Counted from the stretch's first letter, positions 33,803 to 44,108 are shown. The stretch is DNA of 64,000 nucleotides from Pinus tabuliformis (GCA_031772625.1 CM062814.1:822438757-822502756), one strand, 5' to 3'. Numbers and translations: made by a program. Notes: generated from the sequence alone by a model not told the origin.

Positions 33803-34195
33803 ATGGAGAATTCAGAAAACCCCATTTTCCCTATTATCTTCCATGCAAAGTCTCCTTTTGAGTTAGAGTACATCAAATCATGTGAGCGGGAGAACAGTTT
33901 GAAGCTTCCTGAGGGAGAGGTAGTTATAACAACAAGATCTGAGCAACATATTGCGAGTGATGATGAGTGCTTCAATGTAGACTTGTATATGGATAATCTC
34001 TCAACAAACCAGTTTGGAAGGTTGCTTATTTGGTCCCCACGTTTGTCTTCAACTCACACCTTACTTTCAAAAAACTTCTATGCGTTTCCTGTAGGCACAA
34101 TATGTGTGGCAGATATCCAATTACAAGGGAAAGGTCGTGCAAACAATACATGGGAGTCTCCGCGAGGCCGTCTTATGTTCTCTTTTCCCTTACAG
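33803..34195 (+). pseudogene. HCS1: Captured fragment 3: biotin-protein ligase (HCS1-like) N-terminal part
   Basis: It starts at MENSENPIFP and reads RENSLKLPEGEV, FNVDLYMDNL, then FGRLLIWSPRLSSTHTLLS, VGTICVADIQLQGKGR and TWESPRGRLMFSFPLQ. The block SPRLxSTxxxxS..PxGxxCxxxxQxxGxGR is the biotin/biotinyl-AMP binding start of plant holocarboxylase synthetase, which biotinylates carboxylases. The KWPND catalytic segment and the C-terminal domain are missing. The frame carries straight on into DDB1 sequence through a shared GATAATGGTGC-type junction. It is intronless over a length that should span introns. Confidence 0.88.
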
Positions 34196-34198
34196 ATA

Positions 34199-34558
34199 GA
34201 TAATGGTGCTGGTCTACTAATACCCGTTCCAATGCCTTTGGGAGGTGTTATAATCATTGGTGAACAGACAATTGTTTATTGCAGTGCATCTGTATTCAAA
34301 GCGATACCTATCAGACAGTCTATTACTAAAGCTTATGGCCGAGTTGATGCGGATGGTTCTCGGTACCTGCTCAGTGACCATGCAGGCTTGCTTCATTTGC
34401 TTGTCATCACTCATGAAAAAGAAAGGGTTACTGGTCTCAAGGTAGAATTGTTGGGGGAGACATCTGCTGCTTCAACCATTTCTTATTTAGATAATGGCTG
34501 TGTGTATGTAGGGTCGAGCTATGGAGATTCACAGCTTATAAAACTGCATCTCCAACCT
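34199..34558 (+). pseudogene. DDB1: Captured fragment 4: DDB1 beta-propeller segment
   Basis: In frame with the preceding biotin-ligase piece: DNGAGLLIPVP, GVIIIGEQTIVYCSAS, ITKAYGRVDADGSRYLL, DHAGLLHLLVITHEKERVTG, and VYVGSSYGDSQLIKLHLQP. These are highly conserved words of plant DDB1, the adaptor of CUL4 ubiquitin ligases, from its first beta-propeller (roughly residues 200-330 of about 1088). Only about 120 codons are present. There are no stops and no intron. It then switches to methyltransferase sequence. Confidence 0.93.
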
Positions 34559-35005
34559 AATAATAGAGGTCAAATATGTGGAAGTTTTGCAAAGAATATC
34601 AGTACTCCAATTATCACTGCAAAGCTCATATGTGATAATGATGTAAAAGCAGCACGCATAGTGAAAGGTCGCATTGAAAAAACTGTTCTTGAGCTTGGTT
34701 GTGGTTCTGCCGGGATTTGTTCTATGGCTGCAGCTAAAGTTTCGGATCTTGTAGTTGCCACTGATGGTGATCCAGCAGTCCTGGATTTGTTAAATGAAAA
34801 CATCAAGTCACATGCCAGACACCTGACTTCAAGAAAATTGGTTTGTGAGAAATTGGAATGGGGAAACAGTGAGCATGTAAACGCCATTAGGAGTTTAAAT
34901 ACTCGTGGGTTTGATGTGATTATAGGAACAGATGTGATGTACGTGGAAGATGCTATTATACCTTTCTTTGAAACTGCCAGAGCACTAGACCCGGTCCTCA
35001 TTTAG
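34559..35005 (+). pseudogene. Captured fragment 5: Methyltransf_16-type methyltransferase
   Basis: The same frame continues: SAM-binding motif I TVLELGCGSAGICSMAAAK, acidic motif DLVVATDGDPAVLDLL, CEKLEWGNSEHVNAI, and GFDVIIGTDVMYVEDAIIPFFETA, ending DPVLI-stop. This pattern is that of seven-beta-strand SAM methyltransferases of the Methyltransf_16 type, like the C-terminal domain of plant METTL2/8-like proteins (subfamily from memory). The GxGxxG-like loop and the acidic residue are intact. The end is frameshifted: a LGHRISIIGRR-like continuation in another frame follows the stop. It is the last piece of the 459-codon frame 33626-35005. Confidence 0.88.
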
Positions 35006-36290
35006 GCCACAGAATATCAATCATAGGCAGAAGAATAGGATTCAATTTCTTATTTACGACTTCAGATTTCTTTATTTGAATGGCCAGCGCATTTCCAGAG
35101 ATTTGGGGCGCAGTTTGCAAAGTGGCATGCAAGATTGGATTGCCTGTAGCTTCAGCAAATGGGATTGACACCTGCCCTTCACTTCAGCCACCTGCAAACA
35201 CCTGTTACCAGATGCATAAGAGTCTGCGCTCCAATTGTTAGGCTTTTTGGTTAGAGATTTACGAGGGGATAGTTATTACATGTTCTATTAATGGAATTCA
35301 AGTGAGACAGCGCAGGAGTTTTTGATTTCAAGAGAAACACATTTGCTATTTCGATACTTAATCTTGATTTCATGAGATTTTGCTCCAGATTTTGTCTCCT
35401 AATCATCAGCAGATTTAGGGGAACACTGTTCTGTTTATGGAATGGATGTAACGCTTTTAGGTTAATTTTTGTAGTGCTAGTTAAAACAGCGCCCCTGTTT
35501 TGGGCAGCATTTTTATTATTTGTATTTAAAAATAATCATTAGAGAGTTTGTAAGGGAGTAAGTGAAGGTTAGAGGATTTTTCTGAGTGCTGACTACAGAG
35601 AGTTGCTGTAGCGTAGCAGAGCTTCATTGTACAGTCATTGGCAGAGATTTATAATGGAATTTCACAGCTCTGTTTGCTGAGATTCATGTGGTATGTTGAT
35701 TTAGCATAAGTTTTTCCCTTTGTCTCATATGTAATCAGTTATGTTCCATTTCATTTCATGACCATTTCAAGCTGAACAAACGAAGTGATTAGGTAGGAAT
35801 TCATAGTATTATATGCTCCTCCTATAAGTTTGTTCGCATTCGATGTTTTCTACTGTTTAAGGAGGAATCAGAGTTATTGTCTGCCCTCCTTAGCTCCTCA
35901 CCAGTCTTGCCATCCCATTTGAAACCAGATTTGGTGTTAAATTGCATGCCTACCTTGCCTCAGTTGAATAACCTGTGTAGTCATTATATTTCTCTGTTTC
36001 AAGCTGTGATTTTGCCCATGCAGCCCAGAAAAGCCCCGTCATTCCATTAAAAAACCCCAAATCATTAAATCCAAACCCCCTATCCATTTACTAGCCTAAA
36101 ATCTTTATTATTAATTGGTCAGCCTAATCATATTGAAAGATCTATCAAATCTGACCCAAGAGAGCCTTCTCATACCTCGTAGGGCTAGCTACGAGGTGAA
36201 ATGGTTTGATGTAGCCTTGAGAGTTTGTCTATCTCAGCCTAGGTGAATTCCAAGCGCTAACAGAAGTCATTGAACATATTAAAAGGTCTC
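35006..36290 (+). other. Probable captured 3' UTR and unassigned sequence
   Basis: No long frame. T-rich sequence with AATAAT/ATTTTTATTATTTG words resembles a plant 3' UTR and could belong to the methyltransferase mRNA. It ends shortly before a solo LTR. This is inference; no homology could be tested. Confidence 0.35.
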
Positions 36291-36295
36291 CTCTG

Positions 36296-36627
36296 TGTTA
36301 TGAAACCAACTCACAAAAGATAGAAAAGATAGATCAACGCCTTAGAATTCAGCCTCTTCGAGGGGGCAACCTCCTTTACATTACATAAATGAACAATTCT
36401 TCGATGATACAAATGAAAAGACCTGCTTTCTATATATAGGAGTCTAAGGGGTCATAATATAATCAGAGCCAACATAACAATAATAATGTAAGGGCACAAT
36501 AATAACAATAGTGGGCTTCTATGGGTTACAATAGTAACAATATGGGCACTACATGGGTACATCAATATAATAAGGGGGTTGTACTAATAACAATAAGGGG
36601 TTACACTAGTAGTATAGGGGCCTAACA
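36296..36627 (-). repeat. Solo LTR of the short-LTR Gypsy family G2
   Basis: The 332-bp LTR (+: TGTTATGAAACC...GGGGCCTAACA) is the inverse of the 5' LTR at 55768-56102, including CTATATATAG (TATA box) and GGGGGCAACCTCC. It is flanked by a perfect TSD CTCTG (36291-36295 and 36628-36632). Confidence 0.92.
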
Positions 36628-36746
36628 CTCTGAATTCATGGAAAGGGATTCTTATGAAAGATCCCCTCATATAGTAATATTAGAGACATCAAAGAGATGT
36701 AAATTATAAACTAGTAAGAATACTCTCTGAAGATGCAGAAAAGAAG

Positions 36747-37207
36747 GTCACATGACTTATTAGATCTAATCTACACAAAAGTAAAGGTATCAAAGGATGA
36801 AGGATATCTTCATAAGATCTCATCTACAAGATCTAGGAAAGAAGATAATCATCATTGATCTATAATGCACTAACTGATAATCAAGGTAACAGATATCCAT
36901 GGGATAAGAAAGTTACCTCATTCAACAACTTGTGATTTCTATGCAAGATAGAAGAAGACAAGTTGAGGGCAAAAGAAAGTCACATGACTTATTAGATCTA
37001 ACCTACACAAAAGTAAAGGTATCAAAGGATGAAGGATATCTTCATAAGATCTCATCTACAAGATCTAGGAAAGAAGATAATCATCATTGATCTATAATGC
37101 ACTAACTGATAATCAAGGTAACAGATATCCATGGGATAAGAAAGTTACCTCATTCAACAACTTGTGATTTCTATGCAAGATAGAAGAAGACAAGTTGAGG
37201 GCAAAAG
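36747..37207 (+). repeat. Tandem duplication, 232-bp unit, two copies
   Basis: Copies start at 36747 and 36979 with GTCACATGACTTATTAGATC. They are almost identical; the one difference I noticed is TAATCTAC against TAACCTAC. The unit is non-coding and lies upstream of the gag zinc-knuckle relic of element A. The near identity points to a recent event. Confidence 0.88.
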
Positions 37208-37450
37208 TGTTGAAGGTTAAGGACTCAAACATTTGTTGGAAGGAAAGGAAGTTTGGAAAATTCTAGTTCTCAGAAAGAAAAGAAGAGCATAGCTAAGATT
37301 CAATGTTATGGATGCAAAGACTATGAACATTATAGGAAAGATTGTCCTTAGCTTAAGAAGGACAATTACAAGAAGGATAGAGAAGAAGTCCATTTCACCG
37401 AAGAAGTGGAGGAGGTTGAAAGAAGAAAGTCCAAGGAAGAGAAGCATTAG
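37208..37450 (+). pseudogene. Gag zinc-knuckle relic of element A
   Basis: At 37305-37355 the + strand reads IQCYGCKDYEHYRKDCP, a CX2CX4HX4C knuckle, then TAG and LKKDNYKK..EEVHFTEEVEEVE, a charged tail typical of Copia gag C-termini. It is the only retroviral protein trace in A besides the captured genes. It shows that the parent was a Copia-type element and that the capture lies 5' of the gag C-terminus. Confidence 0.75.
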
Positions 37451-38353
37451 AAGCAAGAGCTCGTGACATCACCATAGGGAAACATGAAGGACCGCAGGAA
37501 CAAAATCTATGGTAGTCAACTTTGAAGGATATAGCTCTTGGTAACCTCATTGGAAGATCAAAGGAAGAAGTCATTCAGGATAAGTCTCATCACACATCAA
37601 TTTAAAAGGAAAAGATCTGCTGAATAAGGATATGCGAGATGGAATCCTCATTGAAGGATTCACCAATCTAGAAAGGAAGCAAGGTTTTCATCCGGAACTC
37701 CAACTTGTGGAGTTCATGGGATTATGGTATGATGACATGAGAGATGAAGCGGATCAAGGGGTTGAAGATATTTTCAATCAAGGAAGTTGTTGAAAGAAGC
37801 CTATATGACCTAAAGGTAAAATGAGGTATGTATGCTTGTATTTAATATCATAAAGTCATTGCGTGTGCTTGCAGGTAACAAGGATCACTACTTCTGTTTT
37901 AAGAAGCATGATCAAAGGAAAGGAATCTCCTCCTATGAAAGAATGTCGGAAGGCATGAGTCACACTAGATGAAATAAACATAAAATGTCCTCATATGAAG
38001 TATGAGGTGGTTGACTACGATTGAGGAAATCTGATTGGAAGCCCCCGGGAATGAAGTGTGTAAAAAGGTAGGAAGAGATCGTGATAATATGCAACGAAGG
38101 TAGAAGGTATTCAACATTCGAAGTCCAAGAAGATTTGACTAGAAGATCTCCCGCAAGTATGTGAAGACTCTGGTGGAAGTCGGAAAAAGATAGAGACCCT
38201 TGACACTGAACATCTGTGGGAGATGTGTCAATCTGCATGCAGGATGTTGATACTTTCAGGAGATGTCATGGTGAAAGATCATCACAAAGGTAACTCTGAT
38301 TTGACGTGTTCAATGATTATTTGTGAATTAACATCTGGTTGGGCTTATGTAAG
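37451..38353 (+). other. Internal region of element A left of G1, unassigned
   Basis: No recognisable protein. The sequence is interrupted by the Gypsy element G1 at GTAAG (38349-38353) and resumes at 48218. It may contain decayed pol. Confidence 0.4.
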
Positions 38354-40207
38354 TGTTATCACCCCAAGAAACTCTCCTAGGTTGTATTTCAGAGATGCTC
38401 GGGAACATTACAAACTCAACAAAAATGTTGGAAGATGGTAGATGAATGGAAGGAATGATGCATATTCAAGCCAGATAACCACTTCTACTATGCTTAACCC
38501 CAGACATGGGTGAACACCCCCAGACTACAAGGCTTTAGACCACCAATTACTCACAGTTTAAGGAATAGGTGAACATGGAGAATACTGACCACACCAGCAG
38601 ATGCACAAGACCATGTGATGGCCGGCTGCAACCAATAGAAAGGTCTATAAATCTATTTCCTAATGCACAGACAGGATGACAGCTCTCTGGCACCAAGAAA
38701 ATAGAAACCTGCATACACCTTCAATAATACATACTAGATTCTAACACAGAGGTGGGATGACAGCCCCTCTAATGCTAAACATCAAGAGCATATGAAAAAT
38801 GCATAACAGGCACAGCCTGGAACAAAGAAGAAGTGGAAAGTGAGCAATTAACAGCAAAAGAAGCATTAGTTGAAAATGAAGACCAGACGCTGCAGGTATC
38901 ACAGTAGTTACAGTCTCCAGAAGTTGAACTTTGCATCAAAACAATATCCATCAGCGCTCATTACATCTTGTTTCTGGGTATATATGGAGGTTGATTACAA
39001 AAATATCAGCTATCCTATGCGTGGAGGGGTCATAATGGACCACCAACCACATTAACTGTTTGATATGGGTCTCTGATACAATCTGTTGCGTTCATGAACG
39101 AAATTTGACATTCTCTGGTACTTAGATGTACTCCTCAAGCAAGTGGAGTGTTGTATGAATAAATTTCCATAATTGCTCGAGGCTGTACTTTCCTTCCTTA
39201 GTTGTGCTGTCTCTTGAATGAGGTAGTTGAAGCTTAACCGCGCAGAGTGCTGGTGGGTAGCTGATCGTTGTTATCCTTCGTCCCTTGGAAGCATGGTATA
39301 GGCCAAACACACGAAAACTGCATGGAAAATGAACGAAGGGCTGGGAATAAATGTTAGTCGTTGGATGGAACTGACGGATCACTGAGATCTCATGGCGGGA
39401 GGCAATGGGAAGACGCGGGGCGGAGCAACTACGAGCCGTCGGATCACATATATGGACGGCGGAGATCAGTCTATGGAGGATATCAGAAGATAGGGGAGCA
39501 GGGAGATCGCGGGCCGTTGGATCTCGGGCGGGGAGATCCAACGGTCGACGGGGGCGGAAGCAGCGGGGAATTTAATGGCCGGGAAAGTGGTTTAGGGTGA
39601 ATGGCGATAATTATCGCACCGTTTAGGGCGAATGGCGGTAATTATCGCACCGCTTTTGGTGTGCAGTGGTATTCGTACAACAACCAATGATCACAATGGG
39701 AGGGCGACACGTGGCGGATGTGACAAGGTATAAACCACCGCGATCGCGAGTTAATGCGCGGGCAGGTTTCGGCGGCAGGAGGTGCAACTACCGTCCGATC
39801 GCGGCGGGGATGATCGAACGGCGGGGATTAATCGCACAAGTTTATTGATTGATGTGACAGGGGAGGGCCTCGCCGGTAGCGCTTTTTTGTATGCGCGTGG
39901 TTATATGACCACAGTCTCATGGGTTTAACTTTGCGCTCGGGACCCGAGGGAAATAGGATCTATACGGGGTTTATAAAGGATTATAGAGAAAAATAAAAAT
40001 GACGGGGTTAAGGGAGAATAAGGAGAATGAAGGGGCAGCGAGGAATGGAGAGGTTTAGGAAGGAAAACAGAGATAGAAGAGTGAAAGGAAGTAAGCGGGG
40101 AAATAGGGAGAGGTGAGGATAACCACTGTAAACTATCTCTGAGCCAGCAACTAAGGACCAAGCTTATTCCTCCTCCTCGAAAACAGCAACATGTAGCAGA
40201 GCTAACA
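38354..40207 (-). repeat. 3' LTR of G1
   Basis: The 1854-bp LTR (+: TGTTATCACCCC...GCAGAGCTAACA) contains a GC-rich block at 39360-39860. A perfect stem-loop lies at 39514-39544 (CCGTTGGATCTC / 7-nt loop / GAGATCCAACGG). On the - strand a TATA box (CTTTATAAACCCC) lies near 39968-39980. A 31-bp tandem duplication (GAATGGCG.TAATTATCGCACCG) at 39593-39656 is single-copy in the other LTR. Confidence 0.9.
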
Positions 40208-40557
40208 CTGGCTCCTTCTGCAGATGAGATCCTCCCTGTGAGGTCTCAAGAACCTGCAGATTAATGCCTTCCTGATGAAAACAAATTAATAAAATTCCTA
40301 GTGCTCCATTGGGCATGGAGTCTGACTAAACCTATACTAAAACTGATAAAACAAAATATTTACAACTTTAAGGCCCAAAGACCTTAAATCACATTATTTT
40401 TCAGAAAACGCCCATTAACTGGGCCATCAAAAACTGCTTCTCCTCCCATACTTTTCAGTATGAAGGTGTTGTTCCCTTAAATCTGAGAAATGATGAAAGG
40501 CCCTGTCCAGAAAGCATCAAATTTTCCATGGTTGCCTTTCCTTTCTTTTAGTGCATC

Positions 40558-41841
40558 TCACTTAAAAACCAAGTCTCCAACCTGAAAATTATCTATCTTT
40601 GTCTTTCTGTCAAAAGCATCCTTGATCTTTTTCTGATGTGCTGCAGCCTTTTCAACCAGTTGTTCTCTAATCTGATGTATCTCTGCTAAATCAGTGATCC
40701 TCTTTGCCATTTCTTCTTCCTCATTCTGCTCTTCTTGAAGGAATTTTGCCACAGGGAGAGTTAATTGAATTGGGAATACAGCTTCAGTGCCATATACCAG
40801 CTTGAAAGGAGAATTCCCTGTGGATTTCTTAATGGTCACTCTGTCAGCCCACAATGCATATTTGAGCTTAGAATCCCAATTCTTTTTATTGTCCTCTAAC
40901 AGCTTCTTAATTATCCTTATCAGGCTTTTATTAGAGGATTCTGCCAGACCATTTCCTTGAGGATAATATGAGGTGGAATGAACCAGTTTAATACCCATTG
41001 AATCACACATATCCACCAATTCTTTTGCTCTGAAGGCTGTTGCATTATCTGTGACTAATTTATGTGGACAACCAAATCTGGTAAAGATATTCTCTGTCAA
41101 AAACTTCATGACCACATTATGATCAGCCTTTTTGGTAGGAATTGCTTCAATCCACTTGGTAAAATAATCAGTGGCTACTAATATCCATCTGTGCTGGCCA
41201 CTGGAATGTGGATTGATTTCTCCAATGAAATCCAAGCCCCATTGCTGAAAAGGTCCTTTTGCCTGTATTGGTTTTAGGGGCAGGGACTTCAACTGCTGCT
41301 TTCCTTCAAATCTTTGGCACCTATCACAAGATTTAACAAATGAAAATACATCAGAAAATAAAGTGGGCCAATAGTACCCAGCTCTGAGAATCTTATGGGC
41401 AGTAGTCTTCCAATAATGGTGCCCTCCACACATGCTGGAATGCAACTGTTGCATAACTTCTATTGATTGTTCTTTGTCCAGACACCTCAAAAGCACTCCA
41501 AATGGATCCCTCCAGTAGAGCAGATTTTCATTAATGCAATATTTAGCTGCCCTAAGCTTAATAGTTCTGGCTTGACTTTGAGTAAATCCTAAAGGGATTT
41601 CTAGCTTCAGCAAGAAATTAATTATTGCAGAATACCAATCACAAGAAGCTAGATTTTCAGCCACTGGCTGCTTTCTTTCTGGTTCAGCTACTTCCTCTTC
41701 TTCATCTATCTGACCACTTTCTGCAATTGTGTACAGGAAATCAATATCTAATGATCTGCAATTTTCTTCAACTAACAACCTGGCAAGACCCTGACCTCTG
41801 ACCAGCTTGGTGGGCTTCAGTTCTATATTAAATTCAATCAA
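40558..41841 (-). pseudogene. G1 integrase and end of RNase H
   Basis: The 427-codon - strand frame begins in the RNase H tail (KLVRGQGLARLLVEENC). It has the H2C2 zinc finger (LHSSMCGGHHYWKTTAHKIL...SCDRCQR), then the DDE core: QWGLDFIGEINPHSS (Asp), LVTDNATAF (Asp) and GNGLAESSNKSL (Glu). It ends DAFDRKTKIDNFQVGDLVFK without a clear stop-proximal chromodomain. ATDYFTKWIEAIPTKKA is typical of the plant Tat lineage. All three catalytic residues are present and this part is open, so it may be nearly intact. It is filed as a pseudogene because upstream frames are broken. Confidence 0.92.
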
Positions 41842-42358
41842 TTTTGCAATCCATTTAGCCCTTCTTCCATCAGCATCAAGTTGTGTTAAGACATCTTTTA
41901 TTGCAGCAAAGGGTACTTATGCAATTATCTTGGAATGCAAGATATAAACTCTGAAAGCTTTCAAGGATTTGATAATAGGCATATACTTGTTTTTCAATAA
42001 TGTCATACCTCAGCTCAGCATCCCTTAATGTTTTGCTGAAAAATGCCACCGGATGCTTTGAGCCTTCATCATCTGCTTGCAATAAAACTGCTGCAATGGT
42101 GTCTTCAGAGGCAAATGAGAATATATGGAACTCCTTGCTGTAATCCGGGTTTATTAAAGTGGGAGCCTCCATAATAGCTTTTTTGATGTAATCAAATGAT
42201 TTTCTTGCTGCATCAGTCCACCTGATTTCTGACCCCTTCTTCAACATGGAGGTAATATGCTTCACCAATTCTACAAAATTTGGAATAAACCTCCTCACAA
42301 AATTTATTTTGCCCAGAAAGGACTAGATATCTTTTTTTGATCTAGGGACAGACAAAGT
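41842..42358 (-). pseudogene. G1 RNase H (Gypsy type)
   Basis: The frame 41876-42298 reads RRFIPNFVELVKHITSMLKKG, then FHIFSFASEDTIAAVLLQ (usual Asp position altered to Ser-Phe-Ala) and HPVAFFSKTLRDAELRYD with the conserved Glu region. A frame change near 41915 joins it to AYVPFAAIKDVLTQLDADGRRAKW and on into the integrase frame. The changed FSFASE, where DASxxxIG is usual, may itself be family-specific. Confidence 0.85.
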
Positions 42359-43823
42359 CTATATTGCTTTTACTCTTTCTGGATCAATCCGGACACCTGC
42401 AGCAGAAACAATATGTCCCAACAGCTTGCCTTCTTTTAAAGCAAATTGTGACTTTTTAGGATTGACTGAAATCCCAAACCTTCTGCACTTCAGAAACACT
42501 TTTTTCAAATGATGCAAATGATTTTGATGGCTGCTAAAGGATACTGTTATGTCATCAAGGTAGATAAGGACAAATTTATCTCTCTCCCACAAATGCTATA
42601 TCCATAGCTCTCTGAAAGGTAGCTCCAGCATTCATCAACCCAAAAGGCATTTTGGCATACATAAAAGTGCCCCAAGGAGTGGTGAATGCAGTCTTCTCTT
42701 GGTCATCTGGGTGCACAGCAATCTGATTAAAACCTGAAAATCCGTTCAGGAAAGACATCACTTTAGCTCCTGAGACCTTCTGCAGCAAATGCTCCATCTT
42801 GGGTAGAGGATAGTTGTCTTTCTTAGAGCATTTGTTTAAGTTTCTGAAATCAACGCACAGTCTGATTTCTCCACTTTTCTTCCTTACCACTACTAGGTTG
42901 GCTACCCATTTGGAATATCTAAGAGGAACTATAATCTTGGCAGCCAGCAATTCTTTAATTTCTTTTTCAATCAGAGGAAGAAGCATCGGATTTATTGGTC
43001 TCAGCTTCTGTTTGAAAGGAATGGTGTCTTTCTCCAGAGGGATTTTATGCTGGATTATCTTCTTATCATATGTTTTCAGGTCACTATACTCCCAGGCAAA
43101 CACGTCAGCAAATTGCTTCATTAAATTGCAATATTCAGCACTCTGGTCAACAGACAGATGAGTGGACAAATTTATGTATCTAGGCTGACCTGGATTCCCT
43201 ATATCATGCTTACAGACTGCAGATTGGTCTTCTTTCTGGGCAGCCTTGTAAGGCACATCATTCTGGTCAAATAGTCTTTCTAGAGGAATTAAACTCTTAG
43301 GAATATGATTGCTAGGAAGCTGGACAATGCTATTTTTACCAATTTTATTTCTAAGCTGGGATTTGGGGCTTTTTAACAAGGCTTCATTATCTTGGTCAAT
43401 TTGCATTTCAGCAAACTCATCAATGACTTGTAGAAACCTATTTATCTCATCGTCATCATCAAAAACTTTCCAATGCTGGACATTATCAGGCAAGGATGGT
43501 CTATATTTCATTTGGACTTCATACACCAGTTTGGGAGGCATTGGAGGGATAAATAGACTAGCAAAAACAGCAAGGGAATCAGCAAGCTGATTTTTGGCTC
43601 TAAGGATATATGAAATACAGAAATAATCAAAAGAATCTTTGATTCTCCATACCTCATCTCTATATGCTTTCAGCCTTGGGTGTTTTGCTTGAAATGTTTT
43701 ATTTACTTGCTGAATGATCAGATCAGCATCTCCAAACACTTGTATGTTCTTGATTCCTTTGTCTTTTGCTGCACTAAGGCCCAACAGCTGTGTGCTCTTC
43801 TGTTGTGGAGATATCAGCACCAC
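42359..43823 (-). pseudogene. G1 reverse transcriptase with upstream RNase H-like domain
   Basis: The frame 42576-43823 starts with the end of an RNase H-like domain: KNIQVFGDADLIIQQV, then ILRAKNQLADSLAVFAS. After a linker it enters the RT: YSKWVANLVVVRKKSGEIRLC, NYPLPKMEHLL, TTPWGTFMYAKMPFGLMNAGATFQ. It stops at AFVGER, and a one-base shift at about 42590 leads to 42359-42592 with the catalytic FVLIYLDDITV (YLDD) and KSQFALKEGKLLGHIV. The RNase H-like domain lies before the RT, as in one subgroup of plant Tat elements. The NNxAEYEAL block with its catalytic Glu is deleted from that domain. Confidence 0.9.
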
Positions 43824-44108
43824 CCCTGCTCCTGCAGTCTACCTGGAACATGCTCCATCAAAGAACATCTCCCAAACCTGACTTCCTTGCTCTTCTTCAG
43901 CCTGAACGGTTGGTTTCCTGATCTGCAATGAGGCCTTCTGGGATTCTTCTATTTGGAGAATACATGCTCCAAAATCAGTGTCCATTGCATAAATAGGATG
44001 ATTGGCAGGATTCTTCTCATCAGCGATGATGTATGCCAATTGTGCTTCTCTGTACAATCCCATGCTTTCCCCTCCAAAAATTGGGACAGTGGCATAAGAT
44101 CATTCATT
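43824..44108 (-). pseudogene. G1 linker and start of the RNase H-like domain
   Basis: The - strand reads YIIADEKNPANHPIYAMDTDF, then EEEQGSQVWEMFFDGACSR, the first beta-strand and catalytic Asp of an RNase H type-I fold, then a TAG at 43839 and GAGVVLISPQQKST. The usual next ~20 residues are missing. Confidence 0.75.

Noticed and set aside
32437-35005. A functional multi-domain host gene
   Set aside because: Each domain lacks essential parts (kinase glycine loop and C-lobe, biotin ligase KWPND region, two of three DDB1 propellers), and the whole lies inside an LTR element with a TSD.
35006-36290. Possible further captured coding pieces after the methyltransferase stop
   Set aside because: Short readings such as MASAFPEIWG are suggestive, but no stretch is long or recognisable enough to call; kept as probable 3' UTR.
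39122-39541. 139-codon antisense open frame in G1's LTR, with a similar one at 47165-47584
   Set aside because: Both lie in LTRs and are conserved only because the LTRs are copies. The GC-rich DNA has few stops, and the translation shows no domain.
42359-44063. RNase H-before-RT order as a new pol architecture
   Set aside because: I recall similar polyproteins in plant Tat-lineage elements, so only the missing Glu block was kept as an observation.
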